Shown: positions 35,217 to 59,664 of the stretch, in pieces
How positions within the stretch are numbered: position 1 is the stretch's first letter
How the letters are laid out: each line of letters opens with the position of its first letter
Assembly (NCBI GenBank): GCA_007570785.1
Contig: ML660201.1
Coordinates: forward strand, 50,698,411-50,762,410
Source: Antilocapra americana
Lineage: Eukaryota > Chordata > Mammalia > Artiodactyla > Antilocapridae
Reading direction: 5' to 3'
DNA length: 64,000 nucleotides
Program-made: the position numbers and the translations under genes
The notes under the pieces: generated by a model
What the model was told of the DNA's origin: nothing
The model's input: only the letters and a program-made list of their open reading frames with translations
The model's database searches: none

Positions 35217-35518
35217 AATGAAGGTCGCTCAGTCGTGTCCGACTCTTGGTGACTCCATGGACTATATGGAATTCTCCAGCCAGAATACTGGAGTGGGTAG
35301 CCTTTCCCTTCTCCAGGGCCTCTTCCCAACCCAGGGATTGAACCCAGGTCTCCTGCATTGCAGGGGGATTCTTTACCAGCTGAGCCACAAGGGAAGCCCA
35401 AGAATACTGGAGTGGGGAGCCTATGCTTTCTCCAGAGGATCTTCCTGACCCAGGAATCGAACTGGGGTCTCCTGCATTGCAGGCGGATCCTTTACCAACT
35501 GAGCTCCCAGGGAAGCCC
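35217..35518 (-). repeat. Tandem Bov-tA pair
   Basis: A full reverse Bov-tA (35217-35400) runs straight into a second reverse copy lacking its left third (35401-35518). The phrases agaatactggagtgggtagcc and agaatactggagtggggagcc mark the same position in each. Confidence 0.85.
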
Positions 35519-36244
35519 ACTGGACTAAAGCACTGGATAAACTTTCGGCACGATTGCTGTTCTTGTTCCGGGACACAGCACACCCCCTTCTCCTGCTTTC
35601 AAAGCTCTTGACCGTTGCTGCCACCCCCCCAGCCAGGCTCCTTAGAGGACCCCAGATTCTCGCCAGCCAGACCAGGTCCCTCATTGTCTGTAAACACATT
35701 ATGCCTTGTCCCTGTCTGCTCCGCCTGGAGTGAACCAGAAGTGTTAGGCTTGAGGAGAGGAGCTCCTGCCTCTCTCGCTGTGATTATAGAAACAATGTCC
35801 CACTTGTGTCCCCTTTCTACCAGCCTGAACGCCATCGTCTCCCAGTTTCTTGCCTGAATCCAGCCCCCTGCTGCAGCTGGGTGCCATCCCCCCTTCTCTG
35901 GGCTGTGGGAGAACTTCCCTGAGTTGATGTCGCTTATCCACATGCCCCGCTGTCACCAGCACTTGGTGGCAGCGGGACCCAGACTCCAGCTGGTGTCTGG
36001 ATCGCTCTGCACCCAGCGTGGGACCCGGCTCCCTGGAGGTGCGCGGTTGATGCAGGTCGATGGGATTGAAAATTGCCTCGATAAAGCGAGGTGCACAGTC
36101 AGGCATTGCGGATGATTAGGGGCCAGAACAGATGTTAGCAGACTGTGGACCGGGTGAGCGAGGCAGGCGGGCTGAGATGAGAAGCAGGATGAAGTCAGGA
36201 GGGTGCTCCCGGCCAGAGCCTGAGCCCTCTCCTCGTGCACGGAA

Positions 36245-36350
36245 GGAGACCGAAGCACGGAGAGGTAACGGGCCTGGCTCAATATCACACAGCCAGTAGC
36301 GTGCAGAGTGAGGATTCAGAGCCGGGTCTGCAGACTCCAGAGCCTCAAGC
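36245..36350 (-). repeat. MIR-type SINE fragment
   Basis: Reverse: acggagaggtaacgggcctg, tcacacagccagtagcgtg and gattcagagccgggtctg. Confidence 0.65.
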
Positions 36351-36799
36351 TGACTGTGCGTCCTTCTCTCCCGGCCCCTAGAAAGGCCTGTTTTGCTGCG
36401 AGCATGGGCTGTGTCTGCAAGCAGAGGAGAGCTGGGGACTCTTAAGGGGATTGCCACCCCTGGGTCAGCTGCCTCCCGGGGGGCTCTCTTTAAAGCCCAG
36501 CCCTGGGGGCCTGCTGATAGCTGCTCAGCTTGGATCCCACGTGACCACTTGTTGGCTCCCAGGACACCTGCAGGGTTTGCCTGGTATGTCCCTGGGGACC
36601 ACTTAGCCTTCACGGAGCCAGACCCTGGGGACATAGAGTCAGCAGCCACTCTGGGCTCCTTGTCCTTGGGGCTTTGCTCTGGAGGGAATTACATTCTCTC
36701 CCATCCTAAAGGTGGGCCTTGGGGGGAGTTCTGCAGGCACCCCACTAGAGATGGCAGAGTGGGCTGGTTGAGGATGTGGACACAGGAAACCAGCTGCCT

Positions 36800-36915
36800 G
36801 GGTTCCAGCCCTGACCCCCCAAGTTCCTAGCTGGGAGACCTTTGGCAAGTCCCTTTCTCTCTCTCTCACTCTCTCTGCCTTGGTTTACCCATCAGTAAAA
36901 TGTAAGGGAGGGGTG
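36800..36915 (+). repeat. MIR-type SINE fragment with (TC)n
   Basis: Forward: agttcctagctgggagacct, ggcaagtccctttctctc (TC-expanded) and cccatcagtaaaatgtaag. Confidence 0.65.
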
Positions 36916-36955
36916 AGAGTGGCAAGTTATTGAGCTGGCTAGCATCTTATGGGAA

Positions 36956-36983
36956 AACTTGAACAAACTTTCTGACCAACCCA
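36956..36983. repeat. Possible end of a mariner-type MITE
   Basis: gaacaaactttctgaccaac resembles the right terminal repeat of the MITE at 10853-10919; no matching left end is seen nearby. Confidence 0.45.
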
Positions 36984-37169
36984 GTGCTCTCCATAAAGCA
37001 GTTAGAGCACGCCCTGATGTATTAAGTCCCCAGCTCACTTTCTTCTCGTACTTCAAGCTCTTCTTTCTCCTTCCTTCTTTGTTAACAAAAGGCTGGGGAC
37101 TGTCTTTTGCGTCTACTAGGCACACTGTGTGTGTTCATAGACGGAAGAGCAGCACGACTTATTTCACCT

Positions 37170-37310
37170 TTGCATGGATGGCATCACTGACTTGATGCAC
37201 ATGAGTTTGAGCAAGCTCCGGGAGTTGGCCATGGACAGGGAAGCCGGGCATGCTGCAGTCCATGGGGTCGCAAAGAGTCGGACACAACTGAGCGACTGAA
37301 CTGACTGATG
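37170..37310 (+). repeat. Short BovB 3' fragment
   Basis: Forward BovB terminal 140 bases: tggatggcatcactgactt to cgactgaactgactgatg. Confidence 0.85.
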
Positions 37311-37619
37311 GGTTTAAGAAGCCTCCAGCAGTTATAAAGCTGATCTTTTTCTCACTCTGGTTGCTGGGGTAGGATGTCCTCTAACCTTCTCATACTTCCT
37401 GATTTGGGAGCCACCCCAGAAAACCAGACTTGCAGGCTCTCTGAGGCTGTAGGCAGGAGGGCTTGTGATTTCCTTCCCTGTAGCAGGCTGAGGGGCCAGG
37501 CAGACGCCTCTTCATGCCAATACCTCTCTTCATCCCCAGAGCCCACAGGCGCTTGGAAGGTCAGGGGCCATGTCCATGCGCTTCAGAGCATTTCGTACAG
37601 ACCAGCATCTAGGAGGCAC

Positions 37620-37740
37620 CTGCTAAGTGAGCAGAGGGCCTGGGTTGAACCCTCTGTGACCTTGGGCAGGTTATTTGACCTCTCTGAGCCTCAGGACCAT
37701 CATCTGCAAAATGGAACTAATAATCATTTTAGCATCACTG
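37620..37740 (+). repeat. MIR-type SINE fragment
   Basis: Forward: gtgaccttgggcaggttatt, gacctctctgagcctcagg and ctgcaaaatggaactaataa. Confidence 0.75.
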
Positions 37741-38059
37741 TTTTATGATTTGCTGGGCCGGACCCGGGGCTGGAAAATCTCAACCTAATGGTCATAGTGT
37801 ATAAAGTGGTTACCATTGGCCCCATTTCCTGATGAAGAAACAGACAGTTTGAGAAATTACATGGCTTACCTGAAAGTCCCCCTGGGATGTTTTGGAGAAG
37901 CAGCATTCAATACTATTGAGAACTGCACGTGGGACTGCAGATGGCGTCTCAGGGTTGTCGGAGCTGCCGAGGGGTTTGCGCCATGATGCGGACCTCCCTT
38001 CCTTCATCTCTTAAGTGAGAGTGTGCAGGGGGCTGAGATCTGGGGGCCTTAGGGGTCTG

Positions 38060-38150
38060 TAAGAGTCATATGACTCCTGTGCTGTGTGACCTCGGACCAG
38101 CCCCCAGCCCTCTCTGGGCCTTTGTCTTCATCTGTAGACGGCCACTGTAG
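38060..38150 (+). repeat. MIR-type SINE fragment
   Basis: Forward: ctgtgctgtgtgacctcgg and gcctttgtcttcatctgtag. Confidence 0.55.
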
Positions 38151-38569
38151 ACCAAGTCTGGATCAGGAAGGAGGCTGGCTGCCTTGGTCCCAGCCCCAAG
38201 CCCGCTGACTGAGTCCAAGGATGAGGGCCTAATATCTGGACTCACAGGCGTCTGTTTTGCCAGGCAAAAGATTGACTTCTCACCCCCAGACTGGGCTCTG
38301 GTCTCTGAGGCCAAAGTCCTGAGGCCTTGGAGACCCTCTCCAGCTTTTCCATCACAGAAGCTTCTCCAGGGAGCCTTCCCCGACTTCCAGGGCAGTTCAT
38401 AGCAAGGGCTGCCAATAGCACCTGCCTTTCACTACACAGTCCAGCCTCCCTCTACCCCTCTGCACCGAGCATCAGCTATTAATTGGGCCACTTTTATATG
38501 ATGTTTTTCGATTACAAAGCAGGCACTTCCGTGACCATTCATCTCGCTGAATGGCGATCTAAGCTGCTA

Positions 38570-38725
38570 TGCATCGAGTACTTCCTGTGCGCCAGGCCCT
38601 CTGCTTCCCTTAGACTCGTCATCTCACTTCAGTGTCAAAACAATGATCCTGTGAAATACAGGGGTCCAGGTTTGCAATAAGGAAACTGAGGCTCAAACAA
38701 GGTAAACATCTAGCTCCTGGTCACC
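38570..38725 (-). repeat. MIR-type SINE fragment
   Basis: Reverse: gcaataaggaaactgaggct followed by a diverged core ending near tttgaatcaaacccc. Confidence 0.6.
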
Positions 38726-38837
38726 CAGTGATTTGAATCAAACCCCATGAGATAATCAGGGCCACCCATAACCTACACCCTTGGAAGCTGCCGTGGTCAC
38801 CTGACTCCCTGGGACACTTGTTAAAATGCAGCTTCTG

Positions 38838-39151
38838 GGATTCCCTGGTGGTCCAGTGGTTAAGAATTCACGTCGGAATGCAAGGGACATGAGCTCAATC
38901 CCTGGTCTGGGAGGATCCCAACTGTCTCGGAGCAACTAAGCCTGTTCACTGCAACTAGAGAAACCTGGAGTGCAGCGTAGTTCAGTTCAGGTGCTCAGTC
39001 ATGTCCGACTGTTTGCGACCCCATAGATTGCAGCACGCCAGGCTTACCTGTCAACCACCAACTCTCGGAGCTTGCTCAAACTCATGTCCATCAAGTCAGC
39101 ACAACCAGAAGTAAATAGACAAATAAATCTTAAAAAAAAAGAAAAGAAAAG
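38838..39151 (+). repeat. CHR-type SINE split by a BovB fragment
   Basis: Head ggattccctggtggtccagt at left, A-rich tail (aaataaatcttaaaa and following) at right, with reverse BovB at about 38982-39097 in between. Flanking duplication AAAATGCAGCTTCTG at 38823-38837 and 39152-39166 is exact over 15 bases. Confidence 0.85.
38982..39097 (-). repeat. Short BovB 3' fragment inside a CHR SINE
   Basis: Reverse BovB terminus: agttcaggtgctcagtcatg to actcatgtccatcaagtcag. It splits the CHR element between its body and its A-rich tail. Confidence 0.85.
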
Positions 39152-39309
39152 AAAATGCAGCTTCTGATTCCATGGCTCTGGAGCAGAGACCAGGACTCTG
39201 CATTTCTAACAGGCTGCCAGTGATGCTGATTCTGCCCTCAGAGAAGCACACTCTGAGTAGCAAGTCTCTGAGTGGCTGAGCCATTTGAGTTGAGACTCCT
39301 CTACAGTAA

Positions 39310-39460
39310 CTGCCCTAGAGTGGCAAGCCTCAGTTTACTCATCTGTCAAATGGGTGACATAGGCCTCAGCTTCTTGAGGTGAGGTGAGGACTGGCAGACC
39401 TAAGACCTGTGAGATAAATGCCTGGCACAAAAGAGGTGTTCAGTAGATGCTGGTTCTTCT
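39310..39460 (+). repeat. MIR-type SINE fragment
   Basis: Forward: cctcagtttactcatctgtc, aatgggtgacataggcctc and a 3' end with cagtagatgctggttc. Confidence 0.65.
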
Positions 39461-39687
39461 CCCTTCATTGGAACTGTTCTGGGTCTGGGCGCACAACAGA
39501 TGCCCAATAAAGCCTTGTGCGGTGGACCGAGCCTAACATTCTTCCTAAAAAGCAGAAAATAAACCATTATGTTTCCCTTTGGCATGCGGCCAAACCCAAT
39601 ATTAATTTTTTTCTTGAACTGCAGAGTTTCAGAAAGAAAGAAAAGCGAGTAGAGCAGCGACTGTGGGCTGAAGCAAGCCTCTGTAAT

Positions 39688-39703
39688 TTCTGTAATTACA
39701 GAA
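39688..39703. promoter_or_regulatory. 16-bp perfect palindrome with TAATTA core
   Basis: TTCTGTAATTACAGAA is its own reverse complement, and another TGTAATT lies 8 bases upstream. The surrounding 39,530-39,720 is A/T-rich, free of recognised repeats and different in texture from its flanks. Paired-type homeodomain dimers bind TAAT-N-ATTA related palindromes; function here is inferred. Confidence 0.4.
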
Positions 39704-40084
39704 CGGGAAGCAAAACAAAGTGGGGGTGCAAGCATGTCCTGGGAGGAAGGGGCCCCCTTCCCAGGCCAGTTGCTCCCCGTCCTTGCCCCTGCAGAGCCCC
39801 CCTGGCTCCCAGTGGGTTCTGGGCCCGGCCCCTGTGCTAGACAATGGCGGCCTGAGACTCCGTCTTGGCCTTTCTGCCTCTGCCTAGGTCCCCACCCCAC
39901 GCAGCCGCCCTGCCTGTCCCTCTGATGTGACAGCGGGACAGAGAGGGATTGTCCCAGGCAGCTGCCATGCGCTCCCCTCCCCCCAGCCTGCCATCTGGCC
40001 TTGGAGTTGGACTGCATATCGCCAGTCCTCCAGCAAGGCCAGGGGTGGGGGGGGGCCTGCCTCCAAAATGGATCCCCCACAACT

Positions 40085-40500
40085 CCTCACCAGCTCTGGC
40101 CTTGCCTTGCAGCCAGAGTTCAAGTTACCATCATCCCTCGCCTGGACTCTCAGCTCTTAAGGAGCCTCCCCGAATCCACCCTTGCTGCTCTGCAGCCTCT
40201 CCTGGGCAGCCAGAGAGGACTCCTAAATGTAAGTCAGGCCAGCCCTGCCGCTACACCCTCCACTTTCTCCCTTCCCGTTTACCATGAAGTCTGAGCTTCT
40301 CACCATGGTCTCTGAGACCTTGCGTGATCTGGCCCCTGCCTCCCCCTAACTAGAGCTGTCCCCTCCTGCCCTGGACTCCCGCCCTCCTGGCCTCCATGCT
40401 GGCTCTCAATCATGCCAAACTTATGCCTGCCTCGGAGCCTTTGCACTTGCTCTTTCCTCTGCTTGAAATGCTGGATCCAAGATAATCACATCTCTGGCTC
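40085..40500 (+). repeat. L2-like LINE fragment
   Basis: Diverged: tgcgtgatctggcccctgcc, ctccatgctggctctcaatc, gagcctttgcacttgctctt and cttgaaatgctgga in the expected order. Confidence 0.65.
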
Positions 40501-40849
40501 CTGATTCAAACTGAAAAAATATTTGTTGTTCAGGCTAAATAATAAAACAAGCCCCAGGGCCAGTTTTGACCCAGTTTGCCTGATCGAGAGCTGCCGAATG
40601 CAACATGTCTTATTTTCCTTACCAAGCATGCTTCCTGCTTGGTTTGGCCTCATTTTTATCGGTGGCTTTAAGACCTGATCATAGAGCACGTCAAGGAAGC
40701 ATGGAACATCGTGGGAACATCTTGAGCACCTTTCTGTCTCGAATCTCTTTCTCTAACTCCGTCCTTCACAGAGCCTCCTGGAGTGAGTCTTCTTCTCTAA
40801 TATGAACTTGATCCCACTGTCACCCCTGTCCCATCCCCCTAAGTTCCCT

Positions 40850-41385
40850 AGCCTGAGTTTTGAGGCCCTTCACAAACTGACTTTCCTAGCTTAAAACCTT
40901 CCGACCTTTGTTTATGGGTTTCCCTCTACTGGGGGTGCCATTTCCCTCTTTTTGAGCCTAATGACCACATATACAGCCTTCAAAGTCCAGCTCAAATGTC
41001 CCTTCATCTGGGACACCTTCGCTGGCTGAATTAAGTCATTCCTTTTAGGCCTGTCTGCTTCATATACTCTCGCTGCACTGACGCAGAGTGTTAGGAATAG
41101 CTGTAGCAGAGCTATTTCTCTTTAGAGGCCATGACCTTGTGAAGGTCAGAGATCTTCTTGTCTTATTAATCCTTGCCATCCGAGTCCAGCCCAGCTCCAT
41201 GCACACATGAGGCCCTCAGTAAATAGTTCCACAATAGAATCTATCTGCTGGTACCTGTCAGTTCACTGATTCAAACTCTGGTGGCCGTATGTAGCTCAGA
41301 ATGCAACACACTTGGAACAGCTGTCCCACTGCCAGTTCTTGGCACATGCTGAGTAAATGCTTGAATGAATGAATGAAGGTGTGCA
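40850..41385 (+). repeat. L2-like LINE fragments
   Basis: Diverged: agtccagctcaaatgtccct, ccttcgctggctgaattaag, ggccctcagtaaatagttcc, and further on ggcacatgctgagtaaatgc with a gaat-repeat tail at about 41,360-41,380. Confidence 0.6.
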
Positions 41386-41944
41386 GGAGTAGGTGATGAA
41401 TACAGAGGACTCATTGCTTGTGGTCTCACATTAACCATGCCCTTTTGAATGCTGCCTTGCTGGAGTTCAGTTAATGACAGACCTGGAGGACTATGTAGCT
41501 GGATTCCTAGTCTGCAGAACATTGCCACCTGGTGAGGAAAAACTGGGAGACGCTGGAGGAAGGTCTTAGCAACATGCCTCAGATCCAGAGATGGTGAGGC
41601 CTGTCCTTCCACAGGCTCCACCAGCAGATAAAAGAGGAGGAGGGAAGAGACCTGCAGAGCCGTCCTCCAGACACGCTGGAGCTGCAGAGCATAGGTGCTC
41701 CTTTCAGGAAAGAAGGGGTGACAGCGGTGGAAAGATTGTTTCCGCTTCAGAGATCATTCATTTTGTCGAAACACGGGTTCCCTTGCAGTAAACAGACACA
41801 TTTCTGTGCTTTCTGCGTGCTGTTCTTTGTGATGGGGAGGTGACAGGTGAACCAGCCTGGTCAGGAATTAAAGTTCTCTGAGCAGCAGGGTATGAATAAT
41901 GAGGCAGTTTCCCGGAACAGTTCAGGGTCCCAGGCTTTTTCATG

Positions 41945-42142
41945 AACGTGTGCATGCTCAGTTGTGTTGTGACCCTATGGACTGTAGCCTGCCAGGCTCC
42001 TCTGTCCATGGGATTTCCGAAGGCAAGAATACTGGAGTGAGTTGCCATTCCCTTCTCCAGGGGATCTTTCCAACCCTGGGATTGAACCCATGTCTCCTGC
42101 ATTGCAGGCTGATCCTTTACTACTGGGCCACTTGGGAGTCCT
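41945..42142 (-). repeat. Bov-tA SINE
   Basis: Reverse: tgcatgctcagttgtgttg to tactgggccacttgggagtc. T runs follow at about 42,201-42,260. Confidence 0.88.
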
Positions 42143-42619
42143 TTTTTCACCAATGGGGACCTTTTATCGTTTTCCTCCCATCTGTAAGATGTTCTGGATT
42201 CTTTTTTTTTTTTTTTCTTACCAGATTTTATTTACTACAGAATAAGATTTTTTTTTTTTATTAACCAAACATTCAAAGCTACCACTGCTGGCTTCTGATT
42301 GGCCCATGGTGATCAGCTAGACCACTCTGAGCTGGTATCAAAACAGCCCAAAGCAAAGGGCTCTTGACATTTTTATTAACTAGTATTCCCCACGGCAACT
42401 AAAAGGTTGATTTCTATCTATCCAGCTTCTGAAAATGCTTCCAGTCGCTCTAGGGCCTGAATAATAAGCTCTCAATAAATGTTAGCTGCTATTCTTATTA
42501 CCACTGTTATTGTTATATCATCATCATCTTTGTGGCCTTCTGGGAAGCGGAGAACACGAGATTAGGAGCCACGATCTGTACACGGATGGCAACAATCACA
42601 AGGCTAACGGCCGAGATGC

Positions 42620-42765
42620 CCTTTACCCTCGCTGTGAGCTGGGCGTGCTTTCCCATGCTTTGCAGGCATGTCTCATTTCATCTTCCCCACAATCCTGGGA
42701 GAGGATTATTTTCCCCTCGTTTTACCGAAGAGCACCAAAGAGGTGACCTAGTTTGCCCAAGGTAA
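42620..42765 (-). repeat. MIR-type SINE fragment
   Basis: Reverse and diverged: cccctcgttttaccgaagag and gacctagtttgcccaaggt. Confidence 0.5.
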
Positions 42766-43458
42766 GTGTTGGAGCGATCCCTACAGTCCGTCTGAGTTAG
42801 CCCCAGGCTCATCCTTTCAAGGAGGGCCTTCTCAGTGTGACTCTGCAAAAACAAACAAAAAAAAGCGTCAGTTGTATTAATTCCTGGCTTTATTACGTGC
42901 TTGATCTTGGGAGACTCCACATTTGGTAATGTGGCATCTCACAGGGAAGTGACAGACATCTGGATGAATCTCAATACTTTCCCCAGTTCTGGAAGTTGCA
43001 TGGACGTCTTCCTCATGAAGAGGTCTTTGGAGCCGCTGCTGTCTTTGATCCCTCCGGGCTTGGCACAAGAAGGTCTTCAATATCCTCATGGAGAAGATGA
43101 CGACGGACTAAACCTCCTGGTGAACCAGAGCGCATCTCCCCCAGCCCTGAATGGTTCTCTCAAAGGATGTACGCATCCACTCCGCTCTGTTCAGCACGTC
43201 CTGCCATCTTTCCATCTGTCTCCCCAAATGGAGTCAGACAATCCTGTGGCCCAGCACACACATCAGTTTCCAAAGCCCAGTAGATTTTGCAGTTTGGTTG
43301 GAGTTGAGTCTCTCTGATTAACCAACAAGTCAACCCAGAGTGGAAGCCAGAAGCTGATGTTCCCACGGGACACAGGGTATGTGCAGAAATTTCAGGATTA
43401 GAGCAGAAACCCAGGAGCCAACGTATGCAGAAACAGGGGATTTATTTTACAACCATGG

Positions 43459-43669
43459 AAGTGTTTGTTGCTCAGCCTCCTGTCTGACTCTGTGCGACCC
43501 CATGGACTGTAGCCCACTAGGCTCCTCTGTCCATGGGATTCTCCAGGCAAGAATACTGCAGTGGGTTGCCATTCCTTTCTCCAGGAGATCTTCTCAACCC
43601 AGGGATTAAACTCAGGTCTCCTGTATTACAGGCAGATTCTTTACCATCTGAGCCACCAGGGAAGCCCCA
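43459..43669 (-). repeat. Bov-tA SINE with target duplication
   Basis: Full-length reverse copy. Flanks carry ttacaacc(a/g)tgg at 43447-43458 and 43670-43681, a 12-base duplication with one mismatch. Confidence 0.9.
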
Positions 43670-45166
43670 TTACAACCGTGGGGAAACTTTGTAAACTCTA
43701 AGAGCAGGAATGTAGCCCGTCTTAGGGAAGCCTGGAACTGCAGAATACAGTGCCTTGAAGACTCCGTTTGCCTTTTGATCTCTGATTTCCTCCCGGCTCA
43801 GCAAACCATCTCTCTGCTGCTCCGAGGACAAGGTGGGCAAAGATGGCTGCCTCAGAGTTCCCAAGTGGAGAGGGAGACTGCCTTCTTCCTCCAATTGCCA
43901 GGGAGGGAGCCTTGATTGACTGGTAGGATCAGGTGACTGGCCCTGGTGCAAAGTGGTTGGATCGTTTTTGAACAAATATGGAGGCTGGTACCCACAAGGT
44001 CAAACTGTGGAGACAGTTAAGGGCATCGTTCTCTTTTAACAGTTAATGGTTGATGCTTCCTCCCCCAAAGAGGGTCGACTTCAGCCTCTCCCCACTTGCC
44101 TGAGGCTTCTCTGTTCCCTGAACTTGCTGGTAGACCCCAGAATCAGCTGCCTCCGGCCTGTCCTGATGTTTAGGGGGCAGTCACCCCGGCCTGAGACTAA
44201 AGCTCCCTGCGACATTGCTCTGCTCAGGCCGGGGTCTTAGACGGGCTCTGGAGCCCGCCCTTGAGAACAGGAAGCAGGGCTGGCGGTCAAGTGTGGCTTA
44301 CCGGAAGGTGGTCTGGCTCTCCGTGAACTCTGGGAAGAGAATGGTAACCGGGGACCGCATGTGAGGGTCGGGGGCGAGGGGCGGCGAGTGCACAGCGAAT
44401 GGGGTGCCCTCAGCGGGTGGGGGCTGAGCTGGGGGGAGGGGCCGCTGGGATAGGGCCAGGCCCACACTGCACGTTGCTTTGGCCCCGCTCCTACACCCGG
44501 GAGCCCACTGACCAGCGCTCGTGTGCTCCTTCTGCTCTGAGGGTTCCATAAGTTTATTCTGATGTTCTATTTTTTAAAATGTGGAACGTTATAGAAACCC
44601 AGAAAGGCATGAAGAAGAAACCAGAACTCAGAAGCGACACAGTGTGAATATCTTAGGGTATATCCTTCTGGTATTTTAGTTTTTTTTTTTTTTTTTCTTT
44701 AATGAACAGTTTGGAGGAGGGGGGTGGCAAACAAAGGGTCACACTAAATGAACTGTCTTGAAACCTACTTTCCTCGCTCTCTGCCATTTTCTTAATGTGA
44801 TCTGTGATGACATTTTTAGACATATGGATGGAAGACACAGAAAAATAGCCGCTTTGTTTGGTTCCCCGAGAGACCCTGAGGAGCTGGGGCCCCTCTGTGG
44901 GTTTCTCTTTTCCTTCTGATAAAATTATGGAACGTCTTCCTTGCATTGCCTTTGTGCCCACCCCTCACCGTGGTCCCAGGGGCAGCAAGCCCACTCCTGC
45001 ATGTTCCCAGCGCCCAGGGGACCAGCACCTGGTCACCTGGCTAGGTGGCTCCCTGGTGCCCGTCCACAGCTCAGATGCTGGCAGGCTGCCTGCACCCCCG
45101 CTGCCTGCACCCAGGGCTGCCCACAGCCTGTCTGCTCGTTTACCACCCTGTCTATCCTCTTTGCAG

Positions 45167-45227
45167 GCTCTCACCCCCATTGCAGAGGGAACCACTGTGG
45201 AGCTGACCCAGCACAGAAAGCCCTCAG
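45167..45227 (+). other. SLC6A1: SLC6A1 probable untranslated exon 2
   Basis: A 61-base segment between a pyrimidine-rich acceptor (ctttgcag ending 45166) and a donor gtaaca at 45228, placed 710 bases upstream of the exon with the start codon. It lacks any ATG. A second acceptor-like AG at 45184-45185 (cccattgcag) would give a 42-base form. Mammalian SLC6A1 transcripts are known to carry a short noncoding second exon, which supports the call; the exact acceptor is not certain. Confidence 0.6.
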
Positions 45228-45452
45228 GTAACATCAGTGACCAGAGTCTAAACAATCGTCTGTGGAGTTCCTTTCTGAACCATTTGGGTGAAAAGCACCC
45301 TCAAAGCCATTAAAAGTTTCTTTTAGCCATAATTCTCTAAGCAAGAGAAGATTACAACCCCCCACCCCTGCCATTTTATAGGTGGGGAAACTGAGGCCAG
45401 AGCAATCAAGAGTAGTTTGCAATTTTGGTTGCATTGGGCTACTCTCTGCGTG

Positions 45453-45670
45453 GGCTTCACAGGTGGTGCTAGTGGTAAAGAACCCACCTGCCGATGAAGG
45501 AGATGTAAGAGATGCAGGTTTGATCCCTGGGTCAGGAAGATCCCCTGGAGAAGTGAACGGCAAGCCACTCCAGTATTCCTGCCTGGAGAATCCCCATGGA
45601 CAGAGGCGCCTGGCGGGCTACAGTCCATGGGGTCACGAAGAATGGGACACAACTGAAGCAACTTAGCATG
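45453..45670 (+). repeat. Bov-tA SINE in intron 2
   Basis: Full-length; gcttcacaggtggtgctagt at the head and tcacgaagaatgggacac in the tail. It lies 226 bases after the donor of noncoding exon 2. Confidence 0.92.
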
Positions 45671-45937
45671 GGCGGTATTCTCTGAGCAGGGCACAGCAGA
45701 GGGCACGCGTCACGGATGGCCAGCATCACTGCTGGCCCAGGAGATGTCAGGCCACACCCTCACTCGCCGACCTTGAAAACAAAAGGCACCTTCCTCCCGG
45801 AGCAAGAGCTGGTGGAAGGAAGAGGGGAGAGCCCTCTACAGCCCCTGGCTTGTGCGTTATTTCATTCTGTTATATTGGGTAGGCTCTAGGATCTTGATCT
45901 CTTCAGTGCCTGTCACGCCAACCCTCTGCTCTCCTAG

Positions 45938-59664
<13,727 letters not shown>

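Larger units (their letters stand above)
22383..45166 (+). other. SLC6A1: SLC6A1 intron 1
   Basis: A 22.8-kb intron between the two probable leader exons. From 22,800 to 29,685 I saw only unique sequence and old MIR-type fragments, with no young ruminant SINE. Bov-tA copies lie at 29,688, 33,880, 35,217, 41,945 and 43,459, and CHR and BovB pieces at 34,940-39,151. Candidate regulatory segments are listed separately. No coding exon was recognised; a noncoding antisense transcript is known near human SLC6A1, but nothing in this sequence lets me place one. Confidence 0.65.

Noticed and set aside
35217..35518. A new composite SINE
   Set aside because: One example cannot separate a dimeric family from a nested insertion; kept only as a finding to test.
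43070..43320. A possible exon in the 138-codon + strand frame at 42901-43317
   Set aside because: No family match and no convincing splice pair; it lies in intron 1 next to a Bov-tA and shows no codon constraint I can see.
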